Below, in pieces: positions 53,343-62,050 of a stretch of DNA of 64,000 nucleotides. Every line of letters begins with the position of its first letter. The stretch's first letter is position 1. The notes beneath the pieces are model-generated. The model was not told where the DNA came from. It did no database searches and saw only the letters and a list, made by a program, of their open reading frames with translations. The DNA comes from DASVFB01 sp963766345 (GTDB lineage Bacteria; Actinomycetota; Thermoleophilia; Gaiellales; Gaiellaceae), in assembly GCA_963766345.1 (NCBI GenBank), contig CAVXZL010000008.1, positions 656,393 to 720,392 of the forward strand. The letters are read 5' to 3'. The translations under genes were made by a program, and so were the position numbers.

Positions 53343-56174
53343 ATGAGTCGGAAATGGGTGGTGGCGGCGCTCGCCTGTGTGGCGCTGCTAGTCCCGGCCG
53401 TACTGACGGCCATGGTCGCGAACACGAGTGGCGGAGCGCAGGCAGCAAGCCCGACGCGGCTCGGGTCCGACGAAGAGTTCTCGTACCTCGGCCAGGGCTC
53501 GAGCGAGTCCGGCGAGGCCGGGCTGAGCGCGGCTCAGGAGGACTACGAGAATCGCGCGTATCCAAACGAGACGATCGGCTTCGCGCAGACGCTCGGCGCG
53601 ATCAACGTCGGCAAGAAGGTGGAGGACAAGGGCTCCAAGCTCGACGCGAAGTGGAAGGAGCTCGGCCCGGACACGCTCGAGGTCGGACAGTTCGGCACGC
53701 AGAACCTCATGGTCCCGACGCAGTGGACGGGACGGATCGCCGCGCTCGCGGTCGATTCCAGGCACTGCGACGTCGACGCATGCAAGCTTTACATCGGCTC
53801 GGCCGGCGGCGGCGTCTGGATGACGAACAACGCGCTCGCGCAGCGCCCTGCGTGGCACGAGAAGAACGACGGCCTCGACACGCGTGCGATCGGCTCGATC
53901 ACGATCGACCCGACGGACGCGACGGGGAACACGATTTACGTCGGAACGGGCGAGGAGAACGGCTCGTCCGACAACGAGGCCGGCCTCGGCGTCTACAAGT
54001 CGACCGACGGCGGCAACCACTGGAAGCTGCTTCCCGGTAGCGTCGCGGCCGCGAAGGACCGCGGCGTCGGCGACATCGCGATCGACCCGACGGACCCGAA
54101 CCACATCTACATCGGGACGATGGTCGCGCGGCACGGCATCTCCAGCTCGAACGGCGGACGGTTCACGCCGCCGGGCGCGCCGCGCCTCGGCCTCTACGAG
54201 TCGAAGGACGGCGGCGACACGTTCACGCTCATCTACTCGCGTGATCAGGACACGACCGTGCCGGGCACGCCGACGGGTCTTGACCTGTTCCGCGGCGCGA
54301 TCTCGCGGATCCAGTTCGACCCGAACGACGCGTCGACGTTCTACTTCACGATGTTCAACTACGGCGCGTTCCGCGCGCACATCACGCCGGCCGGCACGAC
54401 GGTCACGCAGATCTTCACCGAGCCGAACCCGAACCCGCCGGGGCCGTCGGGCCTCGCGGGCATTCGCTTCGAGCTCGCCGTGGCAGGGCTGCCGAACGGC
54501 AAGACGCGCGTCTACCTCGGCGAAGGCTCCGACGAGGTCGGCGGCACGCCGCCGACGGTCGACGCCTCGAAGCTCTGGCGGACGGACGACGCCGCCGCGG
54601 CGACGGGAAACGCGAGCTGGACGCTGCTGTCGAACAAGACGGACGGCACGCCCGGCTACAGCTCGTACGACTTCTGCCGGAACCAGTGCTCGTACGACAT
54701 GCCGGTCGCGTCGCCGCCCGGACAGCCGGACGAGGTCTGGCTCGGCGGCGTCACGCAGTACCAGGAGCTGCCGTCGCGCACGGCGCACTACCGCTCGAAC
54801 GGCCGCGCGGTCATGCGCTCGGTCGACGGCGGCGTCCAGTTCACGGACGCCACGGGCGACGCACGGCACTTCTTCCTCGACATCCATCCGGACATCCACG
54901 CGTTCGCGTTCGCCCCGGGCGGGATCACGTTCGTCGCCTCCGACGGCGGCATCTCGCGCACGAGCGGTAACTACGTGGACTTCTCGTCCGACTGCGACAC
55001 CCGGAGCCTCACGGGCGTGAGCCTCCAGGATTGCCGCACCTGGCTGTCGTCGATCCCGGATCAGATCATCGCGATGAACTCGGGGCTGAACGTCCTCGAG
55101 TTCCAGGCGCTGGCGGTCGACCCGAACGACCCGAACGACATCATCGGCGGCACACAGGACAACGGCTCGCCGACGTTCGACGGTCACGAGTGGCGCATGG
55201 ACGTCCTCGGCGACGGCGGCCCGACGGGCATCGACATCGACGGGAAGGCGCATTACCACCAGTACTCCGGCGTCTCCCTGCAGGTGAACTGGGACGGCAT
55301 CGACCCCACGCCGGGCCACTGGATGTGGATCTCGGACTCGATGCGTGCGTCGGGCGAGGGCGCTTCCTTCTACCCGCCGCTCACGGTCGACCCCGTCGTC
55401 AGCCAGACCGCGTTCTCCGGGATGCGGCACGTCTGGCGCACGAAGACGGCCGGCGGTGCGAACCGTGACTTCATGCGGGCGCACTGCGATCCGCTCTTCG
55501 GCGACCTGGCGGGCATCCCGAACTCGGGCTGCGGCGACCTCGTCGCACTCGGCGGTACCGCGGGCGACCTCGCGGCGGGCCCGGACTCGGACAAGGGCGG
55601 CGGCAACGCAGGGTACGTCGTCCGGATGACCCGGTCGGCGCTCGACACCGGCACGATGTGGGTCGGCACCCGCCGCGGCCGCGTGTTCATCACGCAGAAC
55701 GCGGACGCAGAGCCGGCGTCGGCAGTGACGTACACCCGCATCGACACGCCGGCGCAGCCGACGCGCTTCGTCAGCGGCATCTCCGTCGATCCGGCCGACA
55801 AGTTCCACGCGATCGTGTCCTTCACGGGCTACGCCGCCTACACGCCCGGCCAGCCCGGCCACGTGTTCGACGTGCGCTTCAACCCCGGAACGGGCACGGC
55901 GACGTGGATAGACCTGACGTCGAACCTCGGCGACCAGCCGGTGACGGACGTGGCGTACGACGGCGTGACCGGCGACATCTACGCCGCGACCGACTTCGGC
56001 GTCGATCGGCTCCCGCAGGGGTCGACGACGTGGGACCTGGCGGGACACCACCAGTCCGGCGCAGCGGTGTACGGGCTGACGCTCCTGCCGCGGCCGAACG
56101 GCGAGCGCTTCCTCTACGCCGCCACGCACGGCCGCGGCGCCTGGCGCCTCGACCTGCCGAAGCCGAAGAAGTAA
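53343..56174 (+). CDS. Large secreted beta-propeller (BNR/VPS10-like repeat) protein
   Basis: 943 residues. Signal peptide (VVAALACVALLVPAVLTAMVA), a spacer to about residue 120, then repeated blades with Asp-box style turns: GLGVYKSTDGGNHWKLLPGS, GLYESKDGGDTFTLIYS, MRSVDGGVQFTDATGD, VGTRRGRVFITQN and TDFGVDRLPQGSTTW. Each blade is preceded by 'IDPTDPNHIYIGT'-like strands, as in sialidase/Vps10/photosystem-assembly propellers. No sialidase active-site arrangement was recognised. Probably a surface or exported binding protein. ATG 53343 follows AAGGGGG. A hairpin follows its stop. Confidence 0.82.
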   Translation: MSRKWVVAALACVALLVPAVLTAMVANTSGGAQAASPTRLGSDEEFSYLGQGSSESGEAGLSAAQEDYENRAYPNETIGFAQTLGAINVGKKVEDKGSKLDAKWKELGPDTLEVGQFGTQNLMVPTQWTGRIAALAVDSRHCDVDACKLYIGSAGGGVWMTNNALAQRPAWHEKNDGLDTRAIGSITIDPTDATGNTIYVGTGEENGSSDNEAGLGVYKSTDGGNHWKLLPGSVAAAKDRGVGDIAIDPTDPNHIYIGTMVARHGISSSNGGRFTPPGAPRLGLYESKDGGDTFTLIYSRDQDTTVPGTPTGLDLFRGAISRIQFDPNDASTFYFTMFNYGAFRAHITPAGTTVTQIFTEPNPNPPGPSGLAGIRFELAVAGLPNGKTRVYLGEGSDEVGGTPPTVDASKLWRTDDAAAATGNASWTLLSNKTDGTPGYSSYDFCRNQCSYDMPVASPPGQPDEVWLGGVTQYQELPSRTAHYRSNGRAVMRSVDGGVQFTDATGDARHFFLDIHPDIHAFAFAPGGITFVASDGGISRTSGNYVDFSSDCDTRSLTGVSLQDCRTWLSSIPDQIIAMNSGLNVLEFQALAVDPNDPNDIIGGTQDNGSPTFDGHEWRMDVLGDGGPTGIDIDGKAHYHQYSGVSLQVNWDGIDPTPGHWMWISDSMRASGEGASFYPPLTVDPVVSQTAFSGMRHVWRTKTAGGANRDFMRAHCDPLFGDLAGIPNSGCGDLVALGGTAGDLAAGPDSDKGGGNAGYVVRMTRSALDTGTMWVGTRRGRVFITQNADAEPASAVTYTRIDTPAQPTRFVSGISVDPADKFHAIVSFTGYAAYTPGQPGHVFDVRFNPGTGTATWIDLTSNLGDQPVTDVAYDGVTGDIYAATDFGVDRLPQGSTTWDLAGHHQSGAAVYGLTLLPRPNGERFLYAATHGRGAWRLDLPKPKK

Positions 56175-56187
56175 CGCTGTGAAGAAC

Positions 56188-56216
56188 GAGCGGGCCGCCA
56201 TGTCGGCGGCCCGCTC
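56188..56216 (+). terminator. Hairpin terminator of the secreted propeller gene
   Basis: Perfect twelve-pair stem GAGCGGGCCGCC / GGCGGCCCGCTC with a five-base loop, 14 bases after the stop; no T tract. Confidence 0.65.
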
Positions 56217-56311
56217 GCCGAACGTCGACTCTCGAACTCACACGCCGCGTGAGCCCGGCTCGACGAACGAGGCGAGCCGGCCACGTCCGAACCAAGGTGG
56301 AGGGGGAGATC

Positions 56312-56338
56312 GAAAGAAGGGGAACCCAAGGGTCCCCC
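56312..56338 (-). terminator. Terminator of the tRNA-fMet transcript
   Basis: On the minus strand GGGGACCC-TT-GGGTTCCCC with one bulged base, followed by TTCTTTCG. It lies 13 bases beyond the tRNA 3' end. Confidence 0.65.
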
Positions 56339-56350
56339 TCTTGGACGATA

Positions 56351-56424
56351 TAGCGGGGGCAGGATTTGAACCTGCGACCTCCGGGTTATGAGCCCGGCGA
56401 GCTACCTGACTGCTCCACCCCGCG
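56351..56424 (-). tRNA. Initiator tRNA-fMet (CAU)
   Basis: 74 bases without encoded CCA. Anticodon CAU at 56390-56388 in the loop CTCATAA; the anticodon stem ends in three G-C pairs (GGG/CCC) and position 1 (C) does not pair with position 72 (U). Both are initiator hallmarks. T-arm GCAGGTTCAAATCCTGC. The 5' end overlaps the apparent 3' end of the PAP2 gene. Confidence 0.95.
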
Positions 56425-57153
56425 TCGCGGGCTCCAGTATAGCTCCGTGTCGTCGGCCCGGCAGTCTCGCCGACGCCGCGATTCCGACCGTCATCACGAG
56501 CATTCCGGCGAGGGCGTCCAGGATGAAGTGATTGCCGGTGACGACAATCGTCAGCACGACGACGAGCGGGTAGACGACGCCGAGACCGCGCACCCACGTC
56601 CTGCGCGCGAACTTCACGAGCCCGTAGGCGACGCCGATCGCGAAGCCGGCGTGCAGGCTCGGCACCGCCGCCACCGGGTTCGAGAACGGCGACGAATGCG
56701 GCGAGCCGATGTCGATCCCGGAGAACGCGCGCAAGGTGTCGGTCAGTCCGACGTGGGCGAGCCGGGGCGGAGCGGTCGGGAACAGCCAGTGGATGACGAG
56801 CGAGATCGCTGTCGCGATCAGGAACGCGTTCCGCACGCTGCGGAAGCCGTCGCGCGAGCGGAAGTACAGCCACGTGAAGGACACGCCCGTGAGGACGAAG
56901 TGCCGACGAAGTAGAAGACGTTCATTGCCTGCACGACGTGCGGCATGCCGAGGAACAGCCTCTGCACCGACTGCTCCCACGCGAGGTGGCCCCAGCGCTC
57001 CAGGCTCTCCACGCGCGCCGCGTTCGCGAACGCCTGCGGCCAGTTCGGCGTCATCACGTGCCGCAGGCCCTCGTAGGCCTCGAACCCACCGACGACGATC
57101 AGGATCGGGACGAGACCGTCGCGGCGGCGCAGCCAGCGCCACGCACGCGCCAT
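56402..57153 (-). CDS. PAP2 superfamily phosphatase/inositolphosphotransferase-like, frameshifted
   Basis: About 250 residues, five to six helices. First frame reads MARAWRWLRRRDGLVP to MNVFYFVG; after a shift at about 56902 the second frame continues HFVLTGVSFTWLYFRSRDGF, WLFPTAPPRL, VPSLHAGFAIGVAYG and GNHFILDALAG. These last two hold the catalytic His and Asp of the PAP2_3 group. Adding one base near 56902 restores it. ATG 57153 lies seven bases after TAGAAT. The apparent stop lies 23 bases inside the tRNA, so the true C-terminus may be shorter and another error is possible. Confidence 0.8.
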
Positions 57154-57160
57154 GGGCTCG

Positions 57161-57166
57161 ATTCTA
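57161..57166 (-). promoter_or_regulatory. Leaderless-type -10 box of the PAP2 gene
   Basis: TAGAAT on the minus strand, seven bases before ATG 57153. Confidence 0.6.
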
Positions 57167-57177
57167 GAAGGCGTTGC

Positions 57178-57183
57178 TAGCAT
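57178..57183 (+). promoter_or_regulatory. Leaderless-type -10 box before a second ATC start
   Basis: TAGCAT exactly six bases before ATC 57190. The TAG is also an in-frame stop that closes the frame upstream. Confidence 0.55.
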
Positions 57184-57189
57184 CGCCCA

Positions 57190-57513
57190 ATCTCGCTCCT
57201 CGTCCTGATTGCGTTGATATTCCTCCTTCTGGCGACAACGGCGGGCGCGCTCTACGTGTTCCTGCACGCGCGCCGCTTCTTCCGTGACATGAAGAGTGTG
57301 AGCGCGACGATGGACGGATCGATGCGCGATCTCGAGCAGTCCGTCGACCGGCTGTCGGCGAAGATGGAGTCCGCGGAGTCCGCGGCGCCCAGGCTTCAAG
57401 CGAGCGTCGAACGGCTGCGGCGGTCCACCGCGCGTCTCGCCGTCCTGCGCACGGCGCTGCAGGACTCGCTCGACTCGTTCGCATGGCTGACCGCGGTGTA
57501 TCCGCGGAAGTGA
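57190..57513 (+). CDS. Small membrane-anchored coiled-coil protein, ATC start proposed
   Basis: About 107 residues: one long N-terminal helix (SLLVLIALIFLLLATTAGAL YVFL), basic HARRFFRDMK, then a helical tail with SMRDLEQSVDRLSAKMESAE and LRRSTARLAVLRTALQ, like DUF948-type proteins. The frame is closed by TAG 57178-57180 and has no ATG or GTG before the helix. ATC 57190, six bases after TAGCAT, includes the whole helix; TTG 57214 would cut eight residues and has no ribosome site. Its stop overlaps the ppx start (GTGA). Confidence 0.65.
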   Translation: MSLLVLIALIFLLLATTAGALYVFLHARRFFRDMKSVSATMDGSMRDLEQSVDRLSAKMESAESAAPRLQASVERLRRSTARLAVLRTALQDSLDSFAWLTAVYPRK

Positions 57514-58409
57514 CGCGCGTCGCAGCGGTCGATCTCGGGACGAACACGACCAGGCTCCTCGTCGCAGACGTCGACGACGGACGTGTCGACGAGGTGTCGA
57601 TTCGGCAGACCATCACGCGTCTCGGCGAGGACGTGCACGCGCGCCGCCGCCTGCTGCCGTTGCCGATCGCGCGCGTGAGGAACGTGCTCACGGACTACCG
57701 CCGCGAGGCGGAGTCGCTCGGCGCCGAGCGCGTGCTCGCCGTCGCGACGAGTGCGGTGCGCGACGCCGAGAACGGCGAGGCGTTCCTCGGCGAGATCGAG
57801 TGGAGCTACGGCTTCACGACACGGCTGCTCAGCGGCGAGGAGGAGGCGGCTCTGACGCTCCAGGGCGTCGGGGACGTGGCAAACGGCACGCTCGTGCTCG
57901 ACGTCGGCGGCGGCTCGACCGAGCTGATCACGCGCGAGCGCGCCGTCAGCCTCGACATCGGCTCCGTGCGGCTGACGGAGCTCTTCGGCGAGGACGTCGA
58001 TGCGATCGCCGGATACGTGCGTCCGCTGCTTCCCGACTTCGCGCCGTCGTCGGCCGTCGGTGTCGCGGGCACGGTGACGTCGCTCGCGGCTCTCGACCTC
58101 GAGCTCGAGGAGTACGACCGCGAACGCGTGCACGGGCATGTGCTGACGCTCGCCGCCGTCGAGGAGCAGCTCGCGCGGCTCGCGTCACTGCCGCTCGACG
58201 AGCGGAAGCGCCTGCCGGCGCTCGATCCCGGCCGCGCGCCCGTGATCGTGGCCGGCGCGACGATCGCGCGCGAGGTGCTTCGGCGCTACGGCCTGGAGTC
58301 GCTGCGGGCAAGCGAGCGCGACATCCTGCACGGGATCGCACTCGCCGCCGCCGAGCTGCCCGAGACCGTCGAGGGCGACGCTCCGCCCGGCGCGTACACC
58401 TGCTGCTAG
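57510..58409 (+). CDS. ppx: Exopolyphosphatase / pppGpp phosphohydrolase family
   Basis: 299 residues of the ASKHA fold. Phosphate 1 motif VAAVDLGTNTTRLLVAD, catalytic-region Glu in LLSGEEEAALTLQG, phosphate 2 motif LVLDVGGGSTELI and the GVAGTVTSLAA loop. Only the two N-terminal ASKHA domains are present, as in short Ppx/GppA. It cleaves terminal phosphate from polyphosphate or the guanosine alarmone. GTG 57510. Confidence 0.9.
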   Translation: MTRVAAVDLGTNTTRLLVADVDDGRVDEVSIRQTITRLGEDVHARRRLLPLPIARVRNVLTDYRREAESLGAERVLAVATSAVRDAENGEAFLGEIEWSYGFTTRLLSGEEEAALTLQGVGDVANGTLVLDVGGGSTELITRERAVSLDIGSVRLTELFGEDVDAIAGYVRPLLPDFAPSSAVGVAGTVTSLAALDLELEEYDRERVHGHVLTLAAVEEQLARLASLPLDERKRLPALDPGRAPVIVAGATIAREVLRRYGLESLRASERDILHGIALAAAELPETVEGDAPPGAYTCC

Positions 58410-58807
58410 GCGGCTTCGTCGGCGGGCGGCTCGTCTTCGGCCAGACGGCGCTGTACGACTGCACGGGAGAGGATCCCGACGAGCCTGCCGTTCTCAGTGA
58501 CCGGCACGCGCTCGAGGTCGCGCTCCTCGAGCTCGTGGAAGGCGACGTCGAGATCCTCGTCGGCGTCGAGCGTGTAGATCGGCGGCTCCGCGATCGAGCC
58601 GAGCAGTGTCGCCGACGGATCTCGTCCCGCAGCAACGATCTCGCGGACGAGCGTCTTGCGCGTGACGACGCCGAGCAGCACGCCGTCGGCACAGACGAGA
58701 ACGGCGCGAACGCCCGGATCCGCGAGCCTCGCTCCCGCCTGCTGTGCGGACGACGACCCGTCGAGCGCCAGCGGCTCCGAGACCATCGCGTCGCGAACGC
58801 GCGTCAC
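58406..58807 (-). CDS. CBS-domain pair protein
   Basis: 133 residues: two CBS motifs, first VRDAMVSEPLALDGSSSAQQ to VLLGVVTRKTLVREI, second LGSIAEPPIYTLDADEDLDV to GRLVGILSRAVVQRRL. Such pairs bind adenosyl nucleotides and report energy state. GTG 58807 overlaps the stop of the glutamate dehydrogenase gene (GTGA), so it may regulate that enzyme (inference). Confidence 0.85.
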   Translation of the reverse strand: MTRVRDAMVSEPLALDGSSSAQQAGARLADPGVRAVLVCADGVLLGVVTRKTLVREIVAAGRDPSATLLGSIAEPPIYTLDADEDLDVAFHELEERDLERVPVTENGRLVGILSRAVVQRRLAEDEPPADEAA

Positions 58808-60081
58808 GGGAAGATGCCCCTCGCTTCGAGCGCGGCGGCGACCTCGTTGATGCCGGCGACGAGCGCCGCACCGCGCAGGCTGATGCCGCGCTCCTCGGAG
58901 AGGCGCCACACGCGGTCGAACGCGTCCCCCATCTTGTCGGCGAGGCGGGAGCGGATCTCGTCGCGATCCCAGAACAGGCGGCCGAGGTCCTGCACCCACT
59001 CGAAGTACGACACCGTCACGCCGCCGGCATTGGTGAGCACGTCGGGCAGCACCGGGATGCCGCGTTCGGCGAGGATCGCGTCGGCCTCGATCGACGTCGG
59101 GCCGTTTGCGCCTTCGGCGACGAGCCGCGCCTCGATGCGCCCGGCGTTGTCCTCCGTGAGCTGATCCTCGCGCGCAGCGAGCACGAGGATGTCGCACGGC
59201 AGCTCGAGCAGCTCCGCGTTCGACACGTGACGTGCGGGGTAGTCGGCGAGCGAGCCGTGCTCGTCCGCCCATGCGTGCAGCGCCGGTAGATCGAGTCCGT
59301 CGTCAGCGACGACGCCGCCGGACAGATCCGAGACCGCGATCACCGACGCGCCCCTCGCTGCGAGATCGAGCGCGGCGACGCTGCCGACGTTGCCGAAGCC
59401 CTGCACGACGCAGCGCTGCTCGGCGAGACGCCGGCCGAGGCGTTCGCATGCGCGCTCGATGACCATCACGACGCCGACGCCGGTCGCCTCGTGCCGGAAC
59501 ACCGAGCCGCCGATCGAGATGGGCTTGCCGGTGACGATCTCCGGAACCGCGAAGCCCATCTGCATCGAGTACGTGTCCATCATCCACGCCATCGTCTGCT
59601 CGTTCGTCGCCATGTCGGGCGCGGGGATGTCGGACTGCGGTCCGATGATGTCGACGAGCTCCGTGGTGAAGCGCCGCGTTATGCGCTGCAGCTCGGCGTC
59701 GGAAAGGCTGCGCGGCCTGCAGCGCACTCCGCCTTTCGCTCCGCCGTAGGGCAGGCGGAGCAGCGCGCACTTCCACGTCATCCACATCGCGAGCGCCGCG
59801 CACTCGCCGAGCGTCACGTCGGCGTCGTAGCGCATCCCGCCCTTCGTCGGACCGAGCACGGTCGAGTGCTGCACGCGGTAGCCGGCGAAGACCCGGTACT
59901 CGCCGGAGTCGAGCCTCACCGGAATCGAGACGATGACCGAGCGCTCGGGGAAGCGCATGCGCTCGACGACGGCCGGGCTCGCGTCCGCGTACGGCAGCGC
60001 CTGGTCGAACTGCGCGAGCGCCTGACGGTAGAGCGATGTGTCCCACTCGAATTCCGGCTCGATCTCGAGCGTCTCCGTCAC
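58804..60081 (-). CDS. Glu/Leu/Phe/Val dehydrogenase family, probable glutamate dehydrogenase
   Basis: 425 residues. GPTKGGMRYDADVT and LPYGGAKGGV carry the substrate and catalytic Lys, PDMATNEQTMAWMMD the catalytic Asp, QGFGNVGSVAALDLA the dinucleotide loop and ISDL-like VSDLSGG the end of strand 2, which favours NAD. Terminal LTNAGGVTVSYFEWVQD is typical of the hexameric GDH class. Interconverts glutamate with 2-oxoglutarate and ammonia. GTG 60081 lies seven bases after TACACT, leaderless. Confidence 0.92.
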   Translation of the reverse strand: MTETLEIEPEFEWDTSLYRQALAQFDQALPYADASPAVVERMRFPERSVIVSIPVRLDSGEYRVFAGYRVQHSTVLGPTKGGMRYDADVTLGECAALAMWMTWKCALLRLPYGGAKGGVRCRPRSLSDAELQRITRRFTTELVDIIGPQSDIPAPDMATNEQTMAWMMDTYSMQMGFAVPEIVTGKPISIGGSVFRHEATGVGVVMVIERACERLGRRLAEQRCVVQGFGNVGSVAALDLAARGASVIAVSDLSGGVVADDGLDLPALHAWADEHGSLADYPARHVSNAELLELPCDILVLAAREDQLTEDNAGRIEARLVAEGANGPTSIEADAILAERGIPVLPDVLTNAGGVTVSYFEWVQDLGRLFWDRDEIRSRLADKMGDAFDRVWRLSEERGISLRGAALVAGINEVAAALEARGIFP

Positions 60082-60088
60082 GCGGCGG

Positions 60089-60094
60089 AGTGTA
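60089..60094 (-). promoter_or_regulatory. Leaderless-type -10 box of the glutamate dehydrogenase
   Basis: TACACT on the minus strand, seven bases before GTG 60081; it lies in the 20 bases after the SDR stop, so the dehydrogenase can be transcribed independently. Confidence 0.6.
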
Positions 60095-60101
60095 GTCCGG
60101 T

Positions 60102-60872
60102 CTATTCCGGCGTCACGTAGGCGGCCGTCACGCCGCCGTCGACGACGAACGTGGCTCCGTTCACATAAGACGACTCGTCGCTTGCGAGGAAGAGCGCCGC
60201 GTTCACGATCTCGCGCGGCTGCGCGAGGCGCCCAGCGGGTATGTGAACGAGCCGGCGTTGCGCCGCCGCCGGGTCGTCGCCCCAGATCCGCCGCAGCAGC
60301 GGTGTGTCGACGGTGCCGGGACAGAGCGCGTTGACGCGGATCCCCTGTCGCGCGAACTGCACGGCGAGCTCGCGGCTCATCGAGAGCACCGCGCCCTTCG
60401 ACGCGGTGTACGAGATCTGCGACGTCGCTGCGCCGATCAGCGCCGCGAACGACGCGACGTTGATCACCGAGCCGCCACCGCGGTCGAGCAAGTACGGGAT
60501 GCCGTGCTTGCAGCAGAGGAAGACGCCCTTGGTGTTGACGTCCTGCACGCGCTGCCACGCGTCGGCGGACGTCTCGAGGATGCCGGCGTCGTCTGCGGGA
60601 GAGATGCCGGCGTTGTTGTAGAGGACGTCGATGCCGCCGAAGCGCTCGTTCGCAGCTGCGTACATCGCGCGAACCGCAGTCTCGTCGGCGACATCGGCGT
60701 GATGCGCGAACGTCTCGCCTTCGCACGCGGCGACCGTCTCCTCGGCAGCGGCGAGGTCGACGTCGACGACGCACACGCGGGCGCCTTCCCGCGCGAACAC
60801 CTGTGCGGCCTCGCGTCCCATCCCGCCGCCGGCGCCGGTGATCACCGCGACCTTCCCGTCGAGCCGTCTCAC
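60102..60872 (-). CDS. Short-chain dehydrogenase/reductase
   Basis: 256 residues, classical SDR: cofactor loop ITGAGGGMGREAA with Asp ending strand 2 (CVVDVDL, NAD preference), VLYNNAGISPAD, Ser in INVASFAAL and Tyr-Lys in ISYTASKGAVL, and CPGTVDTPLL. Substrate unknown. GTG 60872 has no ribosome site. Confidence 0.92.
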   Translation of the reverse strand: MRRLDGKVAVITGAGGGMGREAAQVFAREGARVCVVDVDLAAAEETVAACEGETFAHHADVADETAVRAMYAAANERFGGIDVLYNNAGISPADDAGILETSADAWQRVQDVNTKGVFLCCKHGIPYLLDRGGGSVINVASFAALIGAATSQISYTASKGAVLSMSRELAVQFARQGIRVNALCPGTVDTPLLRRIWGDDPAAAQRRLVHIPAGRLAQPREIVNAALFLASDESSYVNGATFVVDGGVTAAYVTPE

Positions 60873-60913
60873 GAGGCCAAGGATTCAACACGACGCGCGC
60901 GAACAAGCACGGC

Positions 60914-61318
60914 GTGAAGGACTTCAAGGAGTTCCTGCTTCGCGGCAATCTGGTCGACACCGCCGTCGGAATCGTGATCGGGCTCGCGTTCGCAGCGGTG
61001 ATCACCGCGCTCGTGGCGGACCTGATCACGCCGCTCATCGCGGCGATCGGCGGCAACCCCGACTTCTCGGCGTTGTCGTTCACGATCAACGGCAGCCACT
61101 TCCTCTACGGGGACTTCATCAACGCGCTCATCACGTTCGTCGTGATCGCGGCGGTCATCTTCTTCCTCGTCGTGAAGCCGGTCAACGCGCTGATGGCGCG
61201 ACGGCGAACGGAGCTGCCGGTCGAGGTGCCGACGCGGCCGTGCCCGGAGTGTCTGAGCGAGATCCCCGAAGCGGCGACGCGCTGCGCGTTCTGCACCGCC
61301 GTAGTCGGCGCCGCCTAG
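60914..61318 (+). CDS. mscL: Large-conductance mechanosensitive channel with zinc-ribbon tail
   Basis: 134 residues. FKEFLLRGNLVDTAVGIVIG and the pore helix are standard MscL; second helix INALITFVVIAAVIFFLVVK. The C-terminal helix of other MscL proteins is followed here by CPECLSEIPEAATRCAFC, a four-Cys zinc ribbon. The ribbon could serve oligomer assembly or partner binding in the cytoplasm. Its stop overlaps the end of the convergent peptidase gene. Confidence 0.93.
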   Translation: MKDFKEFLLRGNLVDTAVGIVIGLAFAAVITALVADLITPLIAAIGGNPDFSALSFTINGSHFLYGDFINALITFVVIAAVIFFLVVKPVNALMARRRTELPVEVPTRPCPECLSEIPEAATRCAFCTAVVGAA

Positions 61319-62034
61319 GAACGTTCAGAGCGGTAGCGGGCCGCTTCCGCAACGAGCGCCTCGAAGAGCCTTGAGGTCCTCGCCGGCCTCGGGATGCCAG
61401 AGCACGCCGAGCGCGAACCGCCGCGACGGATCCTCGACCGCCTCGACGGCGCCGTCGTCCGCGTGAGCCGCGACTCGCAGGCCGGGGCCGAGCCGCCCGA
61501 AGCCTTGATGGTGGTGCGACTTCACCGGCGCCTTCTCGCCGAGCAGCTCGCCGAGGCGAGTGCCCTGCTCCAGCACGACGTTGTGATCCGCGAAGACCCC
61601 CGGCGTGTGCTTGTGGCCGTCGTGACCGACGTCGTCGGGAAGGTGCTGCACGAGATCCCCACCCGCCGCGACGTTGAAGACCTGCGACCCGCGGCAGATC
61701 GCGAGCACCGGCATGTCGCGCGCGAGCGCGGCCCGCAACAGCGCCAGCTCGGCGCGGTCGCGCTCGGGACGACGCCCCTCGTCTCGGGATGCGGATCCTG
61801 CCCGTAGAGCTCGGGGTCGAGATCCGAGCCGCCGGAGAAGACGACGGCGTCGAGCGCGTCGAGCGTCTCCTCGACCGCCGCGTCGAACGGCGGGACGAGC
61901 AACGGCCGCCCACCCGCGCTCTCGACCGCGCGGACGTAATGGGCCGGGACGAGCGCAGCCTCCTCGTCCCACGCGCCGAAACGCGCCGGCGTCAGATACG
62001 TCGTGATTCCGACCACGGGTCTAGCCACGGACAA
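61315..62034 (-). CDS. Gamma-glutamyl-GABA hydrolase-like peptidase C26, two frameshifts
   Basis: About 238 residues after repair. VVGITTYLTPARFG, FSGGSDLDPELYG, the nucleophile AICRGSQVFNVAAGG, VKSHHHQGFG and VLWHPE give a complete class I amidotransferase triad of the PuuD type (polyamine/GABA breakdown). Shifts at about 61767 and 61369 each need one added base; the second restores a natural end LFEALVAEAARYRSERS with the stop at 61315-61317. Start is TTG 62034 or GTG 62028. Confidence 0.82.
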
Positions 62035-62050
62035 GAGTCTCGCCTAACCG

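Noticed and set aside
53388..56201. Minus-strand open frame of about 937 codons opposite the secreted propeller
   Set aside because: Shadow: the plus frame has a signal peptide, ribosome site and propeller repeats; the minus frame is Arg/Val/Asp-rich without motifs.
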